Assembly: GCF_050948175.1 (NCBI RefSeq)
Contig: NW_027490400.1
Location: 248,001 to 312,000, forward strand
DNA from: Xylocopa sonorina
Lineage: Eukaryota; Arthropoda; Insecta; Hymenoptera; Apidae
Direction: 5' to 3'
DNA length: 64,000 nucleotides
Below the pieces are notes generated by a model. The model made no database searches and was not told the DNA's origin. It saw nothing but the letters and a program-made list of their open reading frames with translations. Of the stretch, positions 37,501 through 51,512 are shown one piece after another. The translations under genes and the position numbers were made by a program. Positions within the stretch are counted from its first letter, which is position 1. Each line of letters opens with the position of its first letter.

Positions 37501-38849
37501 CTCACTGCTATGTTTCATGATAAGATATAATATTCATTATGGAGTGATATGTATACCTCGTACCCGCTTCAAAAGAATGTAAGTGCGACCCTTCGATGCT
37601 AGGGAATAGCCTTTGCAAATGTCTACGTATCGTAGCAATAGAATTCTAATGCTTCTTAAAACGCGATATCGCATCTCACTGCTATGTTTCATGAGAAGAT
37701 ATAATATTCATTATGGAGTGTTATGTATACCTCGTACTCACTTCAAAAGAATGTAAATGCGACCCTCCCATCCTAGGAAATAGCGTTTGCAGATGTCTAC
37801 GTATCGTAGCAATAGAGTACTAATGCTTCTTAAAACGAGATGTCGCATCTCATTTCTATGTTTCATGATCAGATATAACATTCATTGCGAAGTGTCATGT
37901 TTACCTCGTATTCACATCAAAAGAATGTAAATGCGACACTTCCATGCTAGGAAATAGCGTTTGCAGATGTCTACGTATCGCAGCAATAGAATTCTAATGC
38001 TTCTTAAAACGCGATATCGCATCTCACTGCTATGTTTCATGAGAAGATATAATATTCATTATGGAGTGTTATGTATACCTCGTACTCACTTCAAAAGAAT
38101 GTAAATGCGACCCTTCCATCCTAGGAAATAGCGTATGCAGATGTCTACGTATCGTAGCAATAGAGTTCTAGTGCTTGTTAGAACGCGATATAGCATCTCA
38201 CTTCTATGTTTCATGATAAGATATAATATTCATTGCGAAGTGTCATGTATGGCTCGTATTCACTTCAAAAGAACGTACATAAGACACTTCCGTGCTAGGA
38301 AATAGCGTTTGCAGATGTCTACGTATCGTAGCAAAATAGAGTTCTAATGCTTCCCAAAACGCGATATAGCACCTCATTCCTATGTTTCATGATAAGATAT
38401 AATACTCATTGCGAAGTGTCATGTATACCTCGTATTCACTTCAAAAGAATGTAAATGCGACACTTCCATGCTAGGAAATAGCGTTTGCAGATGTCTACGT
38501 ATCGCAGCAATAGAGTTCCAATGCTTCCTAAAACGCGATATCGCATCTCTCTTCTATGTTTCACGATAAGGTATAATATTCATTGCGAAGTGTCATGTAT
38601 ACCTCGTATTCACTTCAAAAGAATGTAAATGCGACACTTCCATGCTAGGAAATAGCGTTTGCAGATGTCTACGTATCGCAGCAATAGAGTTCCAATGCTT
38701 CCTAAAACGCGATATCGCATCACTCCTCTATGTTTCATGATAAGGTATAATATTCATTATGAGGTGTCATGTATACCTCGTATTCACTTCAAATGAATGT
38801 AAATGCGACACTTCCATGCTAGGAAATAGCGTTTGCAGATGTCTACGTA
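34560..38849 (+). repeat. 17-monomer duplication of a 1.3-kb block
   Basis: About 34,560-35,890 recurs at about 37,520-38,849 at an offset of 2,959 bp (17 monomers plus 1). Landmarks are gtacccgcttc at 34,601 and 37,560, gatataacattc, cttccgtgctagg and tcactcctct at 35,761 and 38,720. The first copy ends at cgtattgtag and the second at cgtatcgtag followed by gagctctaac, where it switches into the block shared with 31.4 kb. The second copy is therefore a chimera of two older blocks. Confidence 0.82.
35451..37150 (+). repeat. 1.7-kb block, first copy (matches 41,895-43,594)
   Basis: This block recurs at a constant offset of 6,444 bp (37 monomers plus 6). Checked landmarks are gcatatgtctac, the gttttatgataag and attctttgcg variants, cctatgcttcatg, cttcttacaacg, and a 2-bp deletion giving ggaaatgcgtatg near 36,908 and 43,353. 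It follows directly after the 7,490-bp-offset block in the downstream copy, so the downstream region joined two segments that lie about 1 kb apart upstream. Confidence 0.83.
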
Positions 38850-38859
38850 TCGTAGCAAT

Positions 38860-41800
38860 AGAGCTCTAACGCTTCTCAAAACGCGATATAGCACCCCATT
38901 CCTATGTTTCACGATAAGGTATAATATTCATTGCGAAGTGTCATGTATACCCCGTATTCACTTCAAAAGAATGTAAATGCGACACTTCCATACTAGGAAA
39001 TAGCGTTTGCAGATGTCTACGTATCGCAGCAATAGAGTTCCAATGCTTCCTAAAACGCGATATCGCATCACTCTTCTATGTTTCATGATAAGGTATAATA
39101 TTCATTACGAGGTGTCATGTATACCTCGTATTCACTTCAAATGAATGTAAATGCGACACTTCCATGCTAGGAAATAGCGTTTGCAGATGTCTACGTATCG
39201 TAGCAATAGAGTTCTAATGCTTCTTAAAACGCGATATCGCATCTCACTGCTATGTTTCATGATAAGATATAATATTCATTATGGAGTGATATGTATACCT
39301 CGTACCCGCTTCAAAAGAATGTAAGTGCGACCCTTCGATGCTAGGGAATAGCCTTTGCAAATGTCTACGTATCGTAGCAATAGAATTCTAATGCTTCTTA
39401 AAACGCGATATCGCATCTCACTGCTATGTTTCATGAGAAGATATAATATTCATTATGGAGTGTTATGTATACCTCGTACTCACTTCAAAAGAATGTAAAT
39501 GCGACCCTCCCATCCTAGGAAATAGCGTTTGCAGATGTCTACGTATCGTAGCAATAGAGTACTAATGCTTCTTAAAACGAGATGTCGCATCTCATTTCTA
39601 TGTTTCATGATCAGATATAATATTCATTGCGAAGTGTCATGTTTACCTCGTATTCACATCAAAAGAATGTAAATGCGACACTTCCATGCTAGGAAATAGC
39701 GTTTGCAGATGTCTACGTATCGCAGCAATAGAGTTCTAATGCTTCTTAAAACGCGATATCGCATCTCACTGCTATGTTTCATGAGAAGATATAATATTCA
39801 TTATGGAGTGTTATGTATACCTCGTACTCACTTCAAAAGAATGTAAATGCGACCCTTCCATCCTAGGAAATAGCGTATGCAGATGTCTACGTATCGTAGC
39901 AATAGAGTTCTAGTGCTTGTTAGAACGCGATATCGCATCTCACTTCTATGTTTCATGATAAGATATAATATTCATTGCGAAGTGTCATGTATGGCTCGTA
40001 TTCACTTCAAAAGAACGTACATAAGACACTTCCATGCTAGGAAATAGCGTTTGCAGATGTCTACGTATCGTAGCAAAATAGAGTTCTAATGCTTCCCAAA
40101 ACGCGATATAGCACCTCATTCCTATGTTTCATGATAAGATATAATACTCATTGCGAAGTGTCATGTATACCTCGTATTCACTTCACAAGAATGTAAATGC
40201 GACACTTTCATGCTAGGAAATAGCGTTTGCAGATGTCTACGTATCGCAGCAATAGAGTTCCAATGCTTCCTAAAACGCGATATCGCATCTCTCTTCTATG
40301 TTTCACGATAAGGTATAATATTCATTACGAGGTGTCACGTATACCTCGTATTCACTTCAAATGAATGTAAATGCGACACTTCCATGCTAGGAAATAGCGC
40401 TTGCAGATGTCTACGTATCGTAGCAATAGAGTTCTAATGCTTCTCAAAACGCGATATAGCACCTCATTCCTATGTTTCACGATAAGATATAATATTCATT
40501 GCGAAGTGTCATGTATACCTCGTATTCACTTCAAAAGAATGTAAATGCGACACTTCCATGCTAGGAAATAGCGTTTGCAGATGTCTACATATCGCAGCAA
40601 TAGAGTTCCAATGCTTCCTAAAACGCGATATCGCATCTCTCTTCTATGTTTCACGATAAGGTATAATATTCATTGCGAAGTGTCATGTATACCCCGTATT
40701 CACTTCAAAAGAATGTAAATGCGACACTTCCATACTAGGAAATATCGTTTGCAGATGTCTACGTATCGCAGCAATAGAGTTCCAATGCTTCCTAAAACGC
40801 GGTATCGCATCACTCTTCTATGTTTCATGATAAGGTATAATATTCATTACGAGGTGTCATGTATACCTCGTATTCACTTCAAATGAATGTAAATGCGACA
40901 CTTCCATGCTAGGAAATAGCGTTTGCAGATGTCTACGTATCGTAGCAATAGTGTTCTAATGCTTCTTAAAACGCGATATCGCATCTCACTGCTATTATGT
41001 TTCATGATAAGATATAATATTCATTGCGAAGTGTCATGTATACCTCGTATTCACTTCAAAAGAATGTAAATGCGACACTTCCATGCTAGGAAGTAGCGTT
41101 TGCAGATGTCTACGTATCGTAGCAATAGTGTTCTAATGCTTCTTAAAATGCGATATCGCATCACACTTCTATGTTTCATGATAAGATATAATATTCATTG
41201 CGAAGTGTCATGTATACCTCGATTTCACTTCACAAGAATGTAAATGCCACACTTCCTTGCTAGGAAATATTGTTTGCAGATGTCTACGTATCACAGCAAT
41301 AGAGTACTAATGCTTCTTAAAACGAGATGTCGTATTTCATTTCTATGTTTCGTAATAAGATATAATATTCATTGTGTAATGTTATGTTTACCTCGAATTC
41401 ACTTCAGTGGAATGTAAGTGCGAAATTTCCTTGCTAGGAAATAGAGTTTGCAGGTGTCTACGTATATAGGCAATAGAGTTCTAATGCTTCTCAAAACTCG
41501 ATATAGCACCTCATTCCTATGTTTCATGATAAGATGTAATATTCATTGCGAAGTGTCATGTATATCACGTATTCACATAAATAGAATGTAAATGCGACAC
41601 TTCCATGCTAGGAAATAGCGTTTGCAGATGTCTACGTATCGCAGCAATAGAGTTCCAATGCTTCCTAAGACGCGATATCGCATCTCTCTTCTATGTTTCA
41701 CGATAAGGTATAATATTCATTGCGAAGTGTCATGTATACCTCGTATTCACTTCAAATGAATGTAAATGCGACACTTCCATGCTAGGAAATAGCGTTTGCA

Positions 41801-43595
41801 GATGTCTAAGTATCGCAGCAATAGAGATCCAATGCTTCCTAAAACGCGATATCGCATCACTCTTCTATGTTTCATGATAAGGTATAATATTCATTGCGAA
41901 GTGTCATGTATACCTCGTATTCACTTCAAAAGAATGTAAATGCGACACTTCCATGCTAGGAAATAGCGTTTGCAGATGTCTACGTATCGCAGCAATAGAG
42001 TTCCAATGCTTCCTAAAACGCGATATCGCATCTCTCTTCTATGTTTCACGATAAGGTATAATATTCATTGCGAAGTGTCATGTATACCTCGTATTCACTT
42101 CAAAAGAATGTAAATGCGACACTTCCATGCTAGGAAATAGCGTTTGCAGATGTCTACGTATCGCAGCAATAGAGTTCCAATGCTTCCTAAAACGCGATAT
42201 CGCATCACTCCTCTATGTTTCATGATAAGGTATAATATTCATTATGAGGTGTCATGTATACCTCGTATTCACTTCAAATGAATGTAAATGCGACACTTCC
42301 ATGCTAGGAAATAGCGTTTGCAGATGTCTACGTATTGTAGCAATAGAGTTCTAATGCTTCTCAAAACGCGATATAGCACCTCATTCCTATGTTTCACGCT
42401 AAGATATAATATTCATTGCGAAGTGTCATGTATACCTCGTATTCACTTCAAAAGAATGTAAATGCGACCATTCCATCCTAGGAAATAGCGTATGCATATG
42501 TCTACGTATCGTAGCAATAGAGTTCTAGTGCTTCTTAGAACGCGATATCGCATCTCACTTCTATGTTTTATGATAAGATATAATATTCTTTGCGAAGTGT
42601 CATGTATACTTCGTATTCACTTCAAAGGAACGTACATAAGACACTTCCATGCTAGGAAATAGCGTTTGCAGATGTCTACGTATCGTAGCAATAGAGCTCT
42701 AACGCTTCTCAAAACGCGATATAGCACCTCATTCCTATGTTTCAAGATAAGATATAATATTCATTGCGAAGTGTCATGTATACCTCGTATTCGCTTCAAA
42801 AGAATGTAAATGCGACACTTCCATGCTAGGAAATAGCGTTTGCAGATGTCTACGTATCGTAGCAATAGAGTTCTAATGCTTCTCAAAACGCGATATAGCA
42901 CCCCATTCCTATGCTTCATGATAAGATATAATACTCATTGCGAAGTGTCATGTATACCTCGTATTCACTTCAAAAGAATGTAAATGCGACGCTTCCATGC
43001 TAGGAAATAGCGTTTGCAGATGTCTACGTATCGCAGCAATAGAGTTCCAATGCTTCCTAAAACGCGATATCGCATCTCTCTTCTATGTTTCACGATAAGG
43101 TATAATATTCATTGCGAAGTGTCATGTATACCTCGTATTCACTTCAAAAGAATGTAAATGCGACACTTCCATGCTAGGAAATAGCGTTTGCAGATGTCTA
43201 CGTGTCGTAGCAATAGAGTTCTAATGCTTCTTACAACGCGATATCGCATCTCACTGCTATGTTTCATGAGAAGATATAATATTCATTATGGAGTGTTATG
43301 TATACCTCGTACTCACTTCAAAAGAATGTAAATGCGACCCTTCCATCCTAGGAAATGCGTATGCAGATGTCTACGTATCGTAGCAATAGAGTTCTAGTGC
43401 TTCTTAGAACGCGATATCGCATCTCACTTCTATGTTTCATGATAAGATATAATATTCATTGCGAAGTGTCATGTATACCTCGTATTCACTTCAAAAGAAC
43501 GTACATAAGACACTTCCATGCTAGGAAATAGCGTTTGCAGATGTCTACGTATCGTAGCAATAGAGCTCTAACGCTTCTCAAAACGCGATATAGCA
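38860..43595 (+). repeat. Composite downstream copy of 31.4-37.1 kb
   Basis: About 38,860-41,930 matches 31,370-34,440 (offset 7,490), and about 41,895-43,595 matches 35,451-37,150 (offset 6,444). The junction at about 41,895-41,930 lies in a stretch identical in both sources, where the switch from caaatgaatg to caaaagaatg occurs. Relative to the upstream order, about 1.05 kb (six monomers plus 2 bp) is missing. This is what an in-register deletion or unequal crossover between homologous monomers would leave. Confidence 0.82.
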
Positions 43596-44020
43596 CCTCA
43601 TTCCTATGTTTCATGATAAGATATAATATTCATTGCGAAGTGTCATGTATACCTCGTATTCGCTTCAAAAGAATGTAAATGCGACACTTCCATGCTAGGA
43701 AATAGCGCTTGCAGATGTCTACGTATCGTAGCAATAGAGTTCTAATGCTTCTCAAAACGCGATATAGCACCCCATTCCTATGTTTCATGATAAGATATAA
43801 TACTCATTGCGAAGTGTCATGTATACCTCGTATTCACTTCAAAAGAATGTAAATGCGACACTTCCATGCTAGGAAATAGCGTTTGCAGATGTCTACGTAT
43901 CGCAGCAATAGAGATCCAATGCTTCCTAAAACGCGATATCGCATCTCTCTTCTATGTTTCACGATAAGGAATAATATTCATTGCGAAGTGTCATGTACAC
44001 CTCGTATTCACTTCACAAGA

Positions 44021-47000
44021 ATGTAAATGCGACACTTCCTTGCTAGGAAATATTGTTTGCAGATGTCTACGTATCACAGCAATAGAGTACTAATGATCCT
44101 TAAAACGAGATGTCGTATTTCATTTCTATGTTTCGTAATAAGATATAATATTCATTGTGTAATGTTACGTATACCTCGTATTCACTTCAAAAGAATGTAA
44201 ATGCGACACTTCCATGCTAGGAAATAGCGTTCGCAGATGTCTACGTGTCGTAGCAATAGAGTTCTAATGCTTCTTAAAACGCGATATCGCATCCCACTGC
44301 TATGTTCACGATAAGATATAATATTCATTTTGGAGTGTTATGTGTACCTCGTACTCACTTCAAAAGAATGTAAATGCGACCCTTCCATTCTAGGAAAAAG
44401 CGTTTGCAGATGTCTACGTATCGTAGCAATAGAGTTCTAATGCTTCTTAAAACGCGATATCGCATCTCATTCCTATGTTTCATGATAAGATATAATATTC
44501 ATTGCGAAGTGTCATGTATACCTCGATTTCTCTTCACAAGAATGTAAATGCGACACTTCCTTGCTAGGAAATAGCGTTTGCAGATGTCTACGTATCGCAG
44601 CAATAGAGTTCCAATGCTTCCTTAAACGCGATATCGCATCTCCCTTCTATGTTTCATGATAAGGTATAATATTCATTGCGAAGTGTCATGTATACCTCGT
44701 ATTCACTTCAAATGAATGTAAATGCGACACTTCCATGCTAGGAAATAGCGTTTGCAGATGTCTACGTATCACAGCAATAGAGTACTAATGCTTCTTAAAA
44801 CGAGATGTCGTATTTCATTTCTATGTTTCGTAATAAGATATACTATTCATTGTGTAATGTTATGTATACCTCGTATTCACTTCAGTGGAATGTAAGTGCG
44901 AAATTTCGTTGCTAGGAAATAGAGTTTGCAGATGTCTACGTATATTAGCAATAGAGTTCTAATGCTTCTCAGAACGCGATATAGCACCTCATTCCTATGT
45001 TTCATGATAAGATATAATATTCATTATGGAGTGTTATGTATACCTCGTACTCACTTCAAAAGAAAGTAAATGCGACCCTTCCATGCTAGGGAATAGCCTT
45101 TGCAGATGTCTACGTATCGTAGCAATAGATTTCTAATGCTTCTTAAAACGCGAAATCGCATCTCACTGCTATGTTTCATGAAAGGATATAATATTCATTG
45201 CGAAGTGTCATGTATACCTCGTATTCACTTCAAAAGAATGTAAATAAGACACTTCCATGCTAGGAAATAGCGTTTGCAGATGTCTACGTATCGTAGCAAA
45301 GGAGTTCTAATGCTTCTTAGAACGCGATATCGCATCTCACAGCTATGTTTCATGATAAGATATAATATTCATTGCGAAGTGTCATGTATACCTCGTATTC
45401 ACTTCAAAAGAATGTAAATATGACACTTCCATGCTAGGAAATAGCATTTGCAGATGTCTACGTATCGTAGCAATAGAGTTCTAATGCGTCTTAAAACGAG
45501 ATGCCGCATTTCATTTCTATGTTTCGTGATAAGATATAATATTCATTATGGAGTGTTATGTATACATCGTACTCACTTCAAAAGAGTGTAAATGCGACCC
45601 TTCCATGCTAGGAAATAGCGTTTGCAGATGTCTACGTATCGTAGCAATAGAGTTCTAATGCTTCTTAGAACGCGATATCGCATCTCACTTCTATGTTTCA
45701 TGATAAGAAATAATATTCGTTGCGAAGTGTCATGTATACCTCGTATTCACTTCAGAAGAATGTAAATGCGACACTTCCATGCTAGGAAGTAGCGTTTGCA
45801 GATGTCTACGTATCGTAGCAATAGGGTTCTAATGCTTCTTAGAACGCGATATCGCATCTCACTTCTATGTTCCATGATAAGATATAATATTCATTGCGAA
45901 GTGTCATGTATACCTCGATTTCACTTCACAAGAATGTAAATGCGACACTTCCTTGCTAGGAAATATTGTTTGCAGATGTCTACGTATCACAGCAATAGAG
46001 TACTAATGATCCTTAAAACGAGATGTCGTATTTCATTTCTATGTTTCGTAATAAGATATAATATTCATTGTGTAATGTTACGTATACCTCGTATTCACTT
46101 CAAAAGAATGTAAATGCGACACTTCCATGCTAGGAAATAGCGTTCGCAGATGTCTACGTGTCGTAGCAATAGAGTTCTAATGCTTCTTAAAACGCGATAT
46201 CGCATCTCACTGCTATGTTTCATGATAAGATATAATATTCATTTTGGAGTGTTATGTGTACCTCGTACTCACTTCAAAAGAATGTAAATGCGACCCTTCC
46301 ATTCTAGGAAAAAGCGTTTGCAGATGTCTACGTATCGTAGCAATAGAGTTCTAGTGCTTCTTAAAACGCGATAAAGCATCTCACTTCTATGTTTCATGAT
46401 AAGATATAATATTCAGTGCGATTTGTCATGTATACCTCGAATTCACTTCACAAGAATGTAAATGCGACACTTCCTTGCTAGGAAATAATGTTTGCAGATG
46501 TCTACGTATCACAGCAATAGAGTACTAATGCTTCTTAAAACGAGATGTCGTATTTCATTTCTATGTTTCATAATGAGATATAATACACATTATGTAATGT
46601 TATGTATACCTCGCATTCACTTCAGTGGAATGTAAGTGCCACATGTCCATGCTAAGAAATAGAGTTTGCAGATGTCTACGGAAATTAGCAATTGAGTTCT
46701 AATGCTTCTCAAAACGCGATATAGCACATCATTCCTATGTTTCATGATAAGATATAATATTCATTTCGAAGTGTCATGTATATCTCGTATTCACTTCAAA
46801 AGAATGTAAATGCGACACTTCCATGCTTGGAAATAGCGTTTGCAGATGTCTACGTATCGTAGCAATAGAGTTCTAATGCATCTTAAAACGCGATATCGCA
46901 TCTCAGTGCTATGTTTCATGATAAGATATAATATTCATTATGGATTGTTATGTATACCTCGTACTCACTTCAAAAGAATGTAAATGCGACCCTTCCATTC

Positions 47001-48741
47001 TAGGAAATAGCGTTTGCAGATGTCTACGTATCGTAGCAATAGAGTTCTAGTGCTTCTTAAAACGCGATAAAGAATCTCACTTCTATGTTTCATGATAAGA
47101 TATAATATTCAGTGCGATTTGTCATGTATACCTCGATTTCACTTCACAAGAATGTAAATGCGACACTTCCTTGCTAGGAAATATTGTTTGCAGATGTCTA
47201 CGTACCACAGCAATAGAGTACTAATGCTTCTTAAAACGAGATGTCGTATTTCATTTCTATGTTTCGTAATAAGATATAATATTCATTGTGTAATGTTACG
47301 TATACCTCGTATTCACTTCAAAAGAATGTAAATGCGACACTTCCATGCTAGGAAATAGCGTTCGCAGATGTCTACGTGTCGTAGCAATAGAGTTCTAATG
47401 CTTCTTAAAACGCGATATCGCATCTCACTGCTATGTTTCATGATAAGATATAATATTCATTTTGGAGTGTTATGTGTACCTCGTACTCACTTCAAAAGAA
47501 TGTAAATGCGACCCTTCCATTCTAGGAAAAAGCGTTTGCAGATGTCTACGTATCGTAGCAATAGAGTTCTAATGCTACTTAAAACGCGATATCGCATCTC
47601 ATTCCTATGTTTCATGATAAGATATAATATTCATTGCGAAGTGTCATGTATACCTCGATTTCTCTTCACAAGAATGTAAATGCGACACTTCCTTGCTAGG
47701 AAATAGCGTTTGCAGATGTCTACGTATCGCAGCAATAGAGTTCCAATGCTTCCTTAAACGCGATATCGCATCTCCCTTCTATGTTTCATGATAAGGTATA
47801 ATATTCATTGCGAAGTGTCATGTATACCTCGTATTCACTTCAAATGAATGTAAATGCGACACTTCCATGCTAGGAAATAGCGTTTGCAGATGTCTACGTA
47901 TCACAGCAATAGAGTACTAATGCTTCTTAAAACGAGATGTCGTATTTCATTTCTATGTTTCGTAATAAGATATACTATTCATTGTGTAATGTTATGTATA
48001 CCTCGTATTCACTTCAGTGGAATGTAAGTGCGAAATTTCGTTGCTAGGAAATAGAGTTTGCAGATGTCTACGTATATTAGCAATAGAGTTCTACTGCTTC
48101 TCAGAACGCGATATAGCACCTCATTCCTATGTTTCATGATAAGATATAATATTCATTATGGAGTGTTATGTATACCTCGTACTCACTTCAAAAGAAAGTA
48201 AATGCGACCCTTCCATGCTAGGGAATAGCCTTTGCAGATGTCCACGTATCGTAGCAATAGATTTCTAATGCTTCTTAAAACGCGAAATCGCATCTCACTG
48301 ATATGTTTCATGAAAGGATATAATATTCATTGCGAAGTGTCATGTATACCTCGTATTCACTTCAAAAGAATGTAAATAAGACACTTCCATGCTAGGAAAT
48401 AGCGTTTGCAGATGTCTACGTATCGTAGCAAAGGAGTTCTAATGCTTCTTAGAACGCGATATCGCATCTCACATCTATGTTTCATGATAAGATATAATAT
48501 TCATTGCGAAGTGTCATGTATACCTCGTATTCACTTCAAAAGAATGTAAATATGACACTTCCATGCTAGGAAATAGCATTTGCAGATGTCTACGTATCGT
48601 AGCAATAGAGTTCTAATGCGTCTTAAAACGAGATGCCGCATTTCATTTCTATGTTTCGTGATAAGATATAATATTCATTATGGAGTGTTATGTATACATC
48701 GTACTCACTTCAAAAGAGTGTAAATGCGACCCTTCCATGCT
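44021..48741 (+). repeat. 18-monomer higher-order repeat inside the 8-kb block
   Basis: About 44,150-45,600 recurs at about 47,280-48,735 at an offset of exactly 3,132 bp (18 x 174): cttaaacgcg at 44,621 and 47,753, the cgttcgcagatg monomer, the caaatttcg-type monomer with ttcgttgctagg, gaaaggatata and gcaaaggagtt all repeat. A second internal spacing of 1,913 bp (11 monomers less 1) links taatgatcct at 44,091 and 46,004. The same structure is present in the downstream 8-kb copy near 53.0-57.6 kb, so this repeat predates the 8-kb duplication. Confidence 0.82.
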
Positions 48742-49128
48742 AGGCAATAGCGTTTGCAGATGTCTACGTATCGTAGCAAAGGAGTTCTAATGCTTCTTAG
48801 AACGCGATATCGCATCTCACATCTATGTTTCATGATAAGATATAATATTCATTGCGAAGTGTCATGTATACCTCGTATTCACTTCAAAAGAATGTAAATA
48901 TGACACTTCCATGCTAGGAAATAGCATTTGCAGATGTCTACGTATCGTAGCAATAGAGTTCTAATGCGTCTTAAAACGAGATGCCGCATTTCATTTCTAT
49001 GTTTCGTGATAAGATATAATATTCATTATGGAGTGTTATGTATACATCGTACTCACTTCAAAAGAGTGTAAATGCGACCCTTCCATGCTAGGAAATAGCG
49101 TTTGCAGATGTCTACGTATCGTAGCAAT
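48433..49128 (+). repeat. Two-monomer (348 bp) gain in one 8-kb copy
   Basis: The dimer beginning at ggagttctaatgc is repeated: 48,433 and 48,781 are exactly 348 bp apart, and both units share gcaaaggag, cacatctatg, aatagcatttgc and caaaagagtg. The matching place in the other 8-kb copy (about 57,305-57,650) has a single dimer, so the gain came after the 8-kb duplication. Confidence 0.85.
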
Positions 49129-50045
49129 AGAGTTCTAATGCTTCTTAGAACGCGATATCGCATCTCACTTCTATGTTTCATGATAAGATATAATATTCAT
49201 TGCGAAGTGTCATGTATACCTCGTATTCACTTCAAAAGAATGTAAATAAGACACTTCCATGCTAGGAAATAGCGTTTGCAAATGTCTACGTATCGTAGCA
49301 ATAGAGTTCTAATGCTTCTTAAAACGCGATATCGCATCTCACAGCTATGTTTCATGATAAGATATAATATTCATTATGGAGTGTTATGTATACCTCGTAC
49401 TCACTTCAAAAGAATGTAAATGCGACCCTTCCATGCTAGGAAATAGCCTTTGCAGATGTCTACGTATCGTAGCAATAGAGTTCTAATGCTTCTTAGAACG
49501 CGATATCGCATCTCACTTCTATGTTTCATGATAAGAAATAATATTCGTTGCGAAGTGTCATGTATACCTCGTATTCACTTCAGAAGAATGTAAATGCGAC
49601 ACTTCCATGCTAGGAAGTAGCGTTTGCAGATGTCTACGTATCGTAGCAATAGGGTTCTAATGCTTCTTAGAACGCGATATCGCATCTCACTTCTGTGTTT
49701 CGTGATAAGATATAATATTCATTGTAGAGTGTTATGTATACTTCGTATTCACTACAAAAGAATGTAAATGCGACACTTCCGTGCTAGGAAACAGCGTTTG
49801 CAGATGTCTACGTATCGTAGCAATAGGGTTCTAATGCTTCTTAAAACGCGATATCGCATCTCACTTCTATCTTTCATGATAAGATATAATATTTATTGCG
49901 AAGTGTCATGTATACCTCGTATTCACTTCAAAAGAATGTAAATGCGACACTTCCATGCTAGGGAATAGCGTTTACAGATGTCTACGTATCCTAGCAATAG
50001 AGTTCTAATGCTTCTCAAAACGCGATACCGCAACTCATTCCTATG

Positions 50046-51512
50046 TTTTATGTAAAGATTTAATATTCATTGCGAAGTGTCATGTATACCTCGTATTCAC
50101 TTCAAATGAATGTAAATGCGACACTTCCATGCTAGGAAATAGCGTTTGCAGATGTCTACGTATCGTAGCAATAGATTTCTAATGCTTCTTAAAACGAGAT
50201 GTCGCATTTCATTTCTATATTTCGTGATAAGATATAATATTCATTGTGGAGTGTTACGTATACATCGTATAAACTTCAAAAGAATTTAAATGCGACACTT
50301 CCTTCCTAGGAAATATTGTTTGCAGATGTCTACGTATCGTAGCAATAGAGTTCTAATGCTCCTTAAAACGCGATATAGCATCTCACTACTATGTTTCATT
50401 ATAAGATATAATATTCATTTCGAAGTGTCATGTATACCTCGTATTCAGTTCAAAAGAATGTAAATGCGACACTTCCTTGCTAGGAAATATTGTTTGCAGA
50501 TGTCTACGTATCGTAGCAATAGAGTTCTAAAGCTACTTAAAACGCGATATCGCATCTCACTTCTATGTTTCATGATAAGATATAATATTCATTTTGGAGT
50601 GTTATGTGTACCTCGTACTCACTTCAAAAGGATGTAAATGCGACACTTCCTTGCTAGGAAATAGCGTTTCCAGATGACTACGTATCCTAGCAATAGAGTT
50701 CTAATGCTTCTCAAAACGCGATACCGCAACTCATTCCTATGTTTTATGTAAAGATTTAATATTCATTGCGAAGTGTCATGTATACCTCGTATTCACTTCA
50801 AATGAATGTAAATGCGACACTTCCATGCTAGGAAATAGCGTTTGCAGATGTCTACGTATCGTAGCAATAGATTTCTAATGCTTCTTAAAACGAGATGTCG
50901 CATTTCATTTCTATATTTCGTGATAAGATATAATATTCATTGTGGAGTGTTACGTATACATCGTATAAACTTCAAAAGAATTTAAATGCGACACTTCCTT
51001 CCTAGGAAATATTGTTTGCAGATGCCTACGTATCGTAGCAATAGAGTTCTAATGCTCCTTAAAACGCGATATAGCATCTCACTACTATGTTTCATTATAA
51101 GATATAATATTCATTTCGAAGTGTCATGTATACCTCGTATTCAGTTCAAAAGAATGTAAATGCGACACTTCCTTGCTAGGAAATATTGTTTGCAGATGTC
51201 TACGTATCGTAGCAATAGGGTTCTAATGCTTCTTAAAACGCGATATCGCATCTCACTTCTATCTTTCATGATAAGATATAATATTTATTGCGAAGTGTCA
51301 TGTATACCTCGTATTCACTTCAAAAGAATGTAAATGCGACACTTCCATGCTAGGGAATAGCGTTTACAGATGTCTACGTATCCTAGCAATAGAGTTCTAA
51401 TGCTTCTCAAAACGCGATACCGCAACTCATTCCTATGTTTTATGTAAAGATTTAATATTCATTGCGAAGTGTCATGTATACCTCGTATTCACTTCAAATG
51501 AATGTAAATGCG
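50046..51512 (+). repeat. 4-monomer higher-order repeat at the 8-kb junction
   Basis: The rare variant ttttatgtaaagatttaat appears at 50,046, 50,742 and 51,438, exactly 696 bp (4 x 174) apart, with cgataccgcaactc ahead of it each time. Also, 49,871 (ctttcatgataag with atatttattgcg) recurs at 51,263, 1,392 bp (8 monomers) away. The 0.9 kb between the two 8-kb copies (50,594-51,512) is made of these units, so the breakpoint of the large duplication lies in the most recently amplified short repeat. Confidence 0.82.

Larger units (their letters stand above)
42641..50593 (+). repeat. 8-kb block, first copy of the 51-monomer duplication
   Basis: Recurs at 51,513-59,465 with an offset of 8,872 bp (51 x 174 less 2). 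More than fifteen checkpoints agree, including cttcttacaacg, tcatgtacacc, gcatcccactgctatgttca, cttaaacgcg, gcaaaggagtt, attcagtgcgattt, gccacatgtcc, ctactgcttctc, tgatatgtttcatg and ttttatgtaaag (50,046 and 58,918). Isolated substitutions occur, such as agcacatcatt against agcacctcatt. This copy has an extra two-monomer repeat at 48,433-49,128, and the stretch about 49,690-49,950 differs from its counterpart. Confidence 0.9.
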
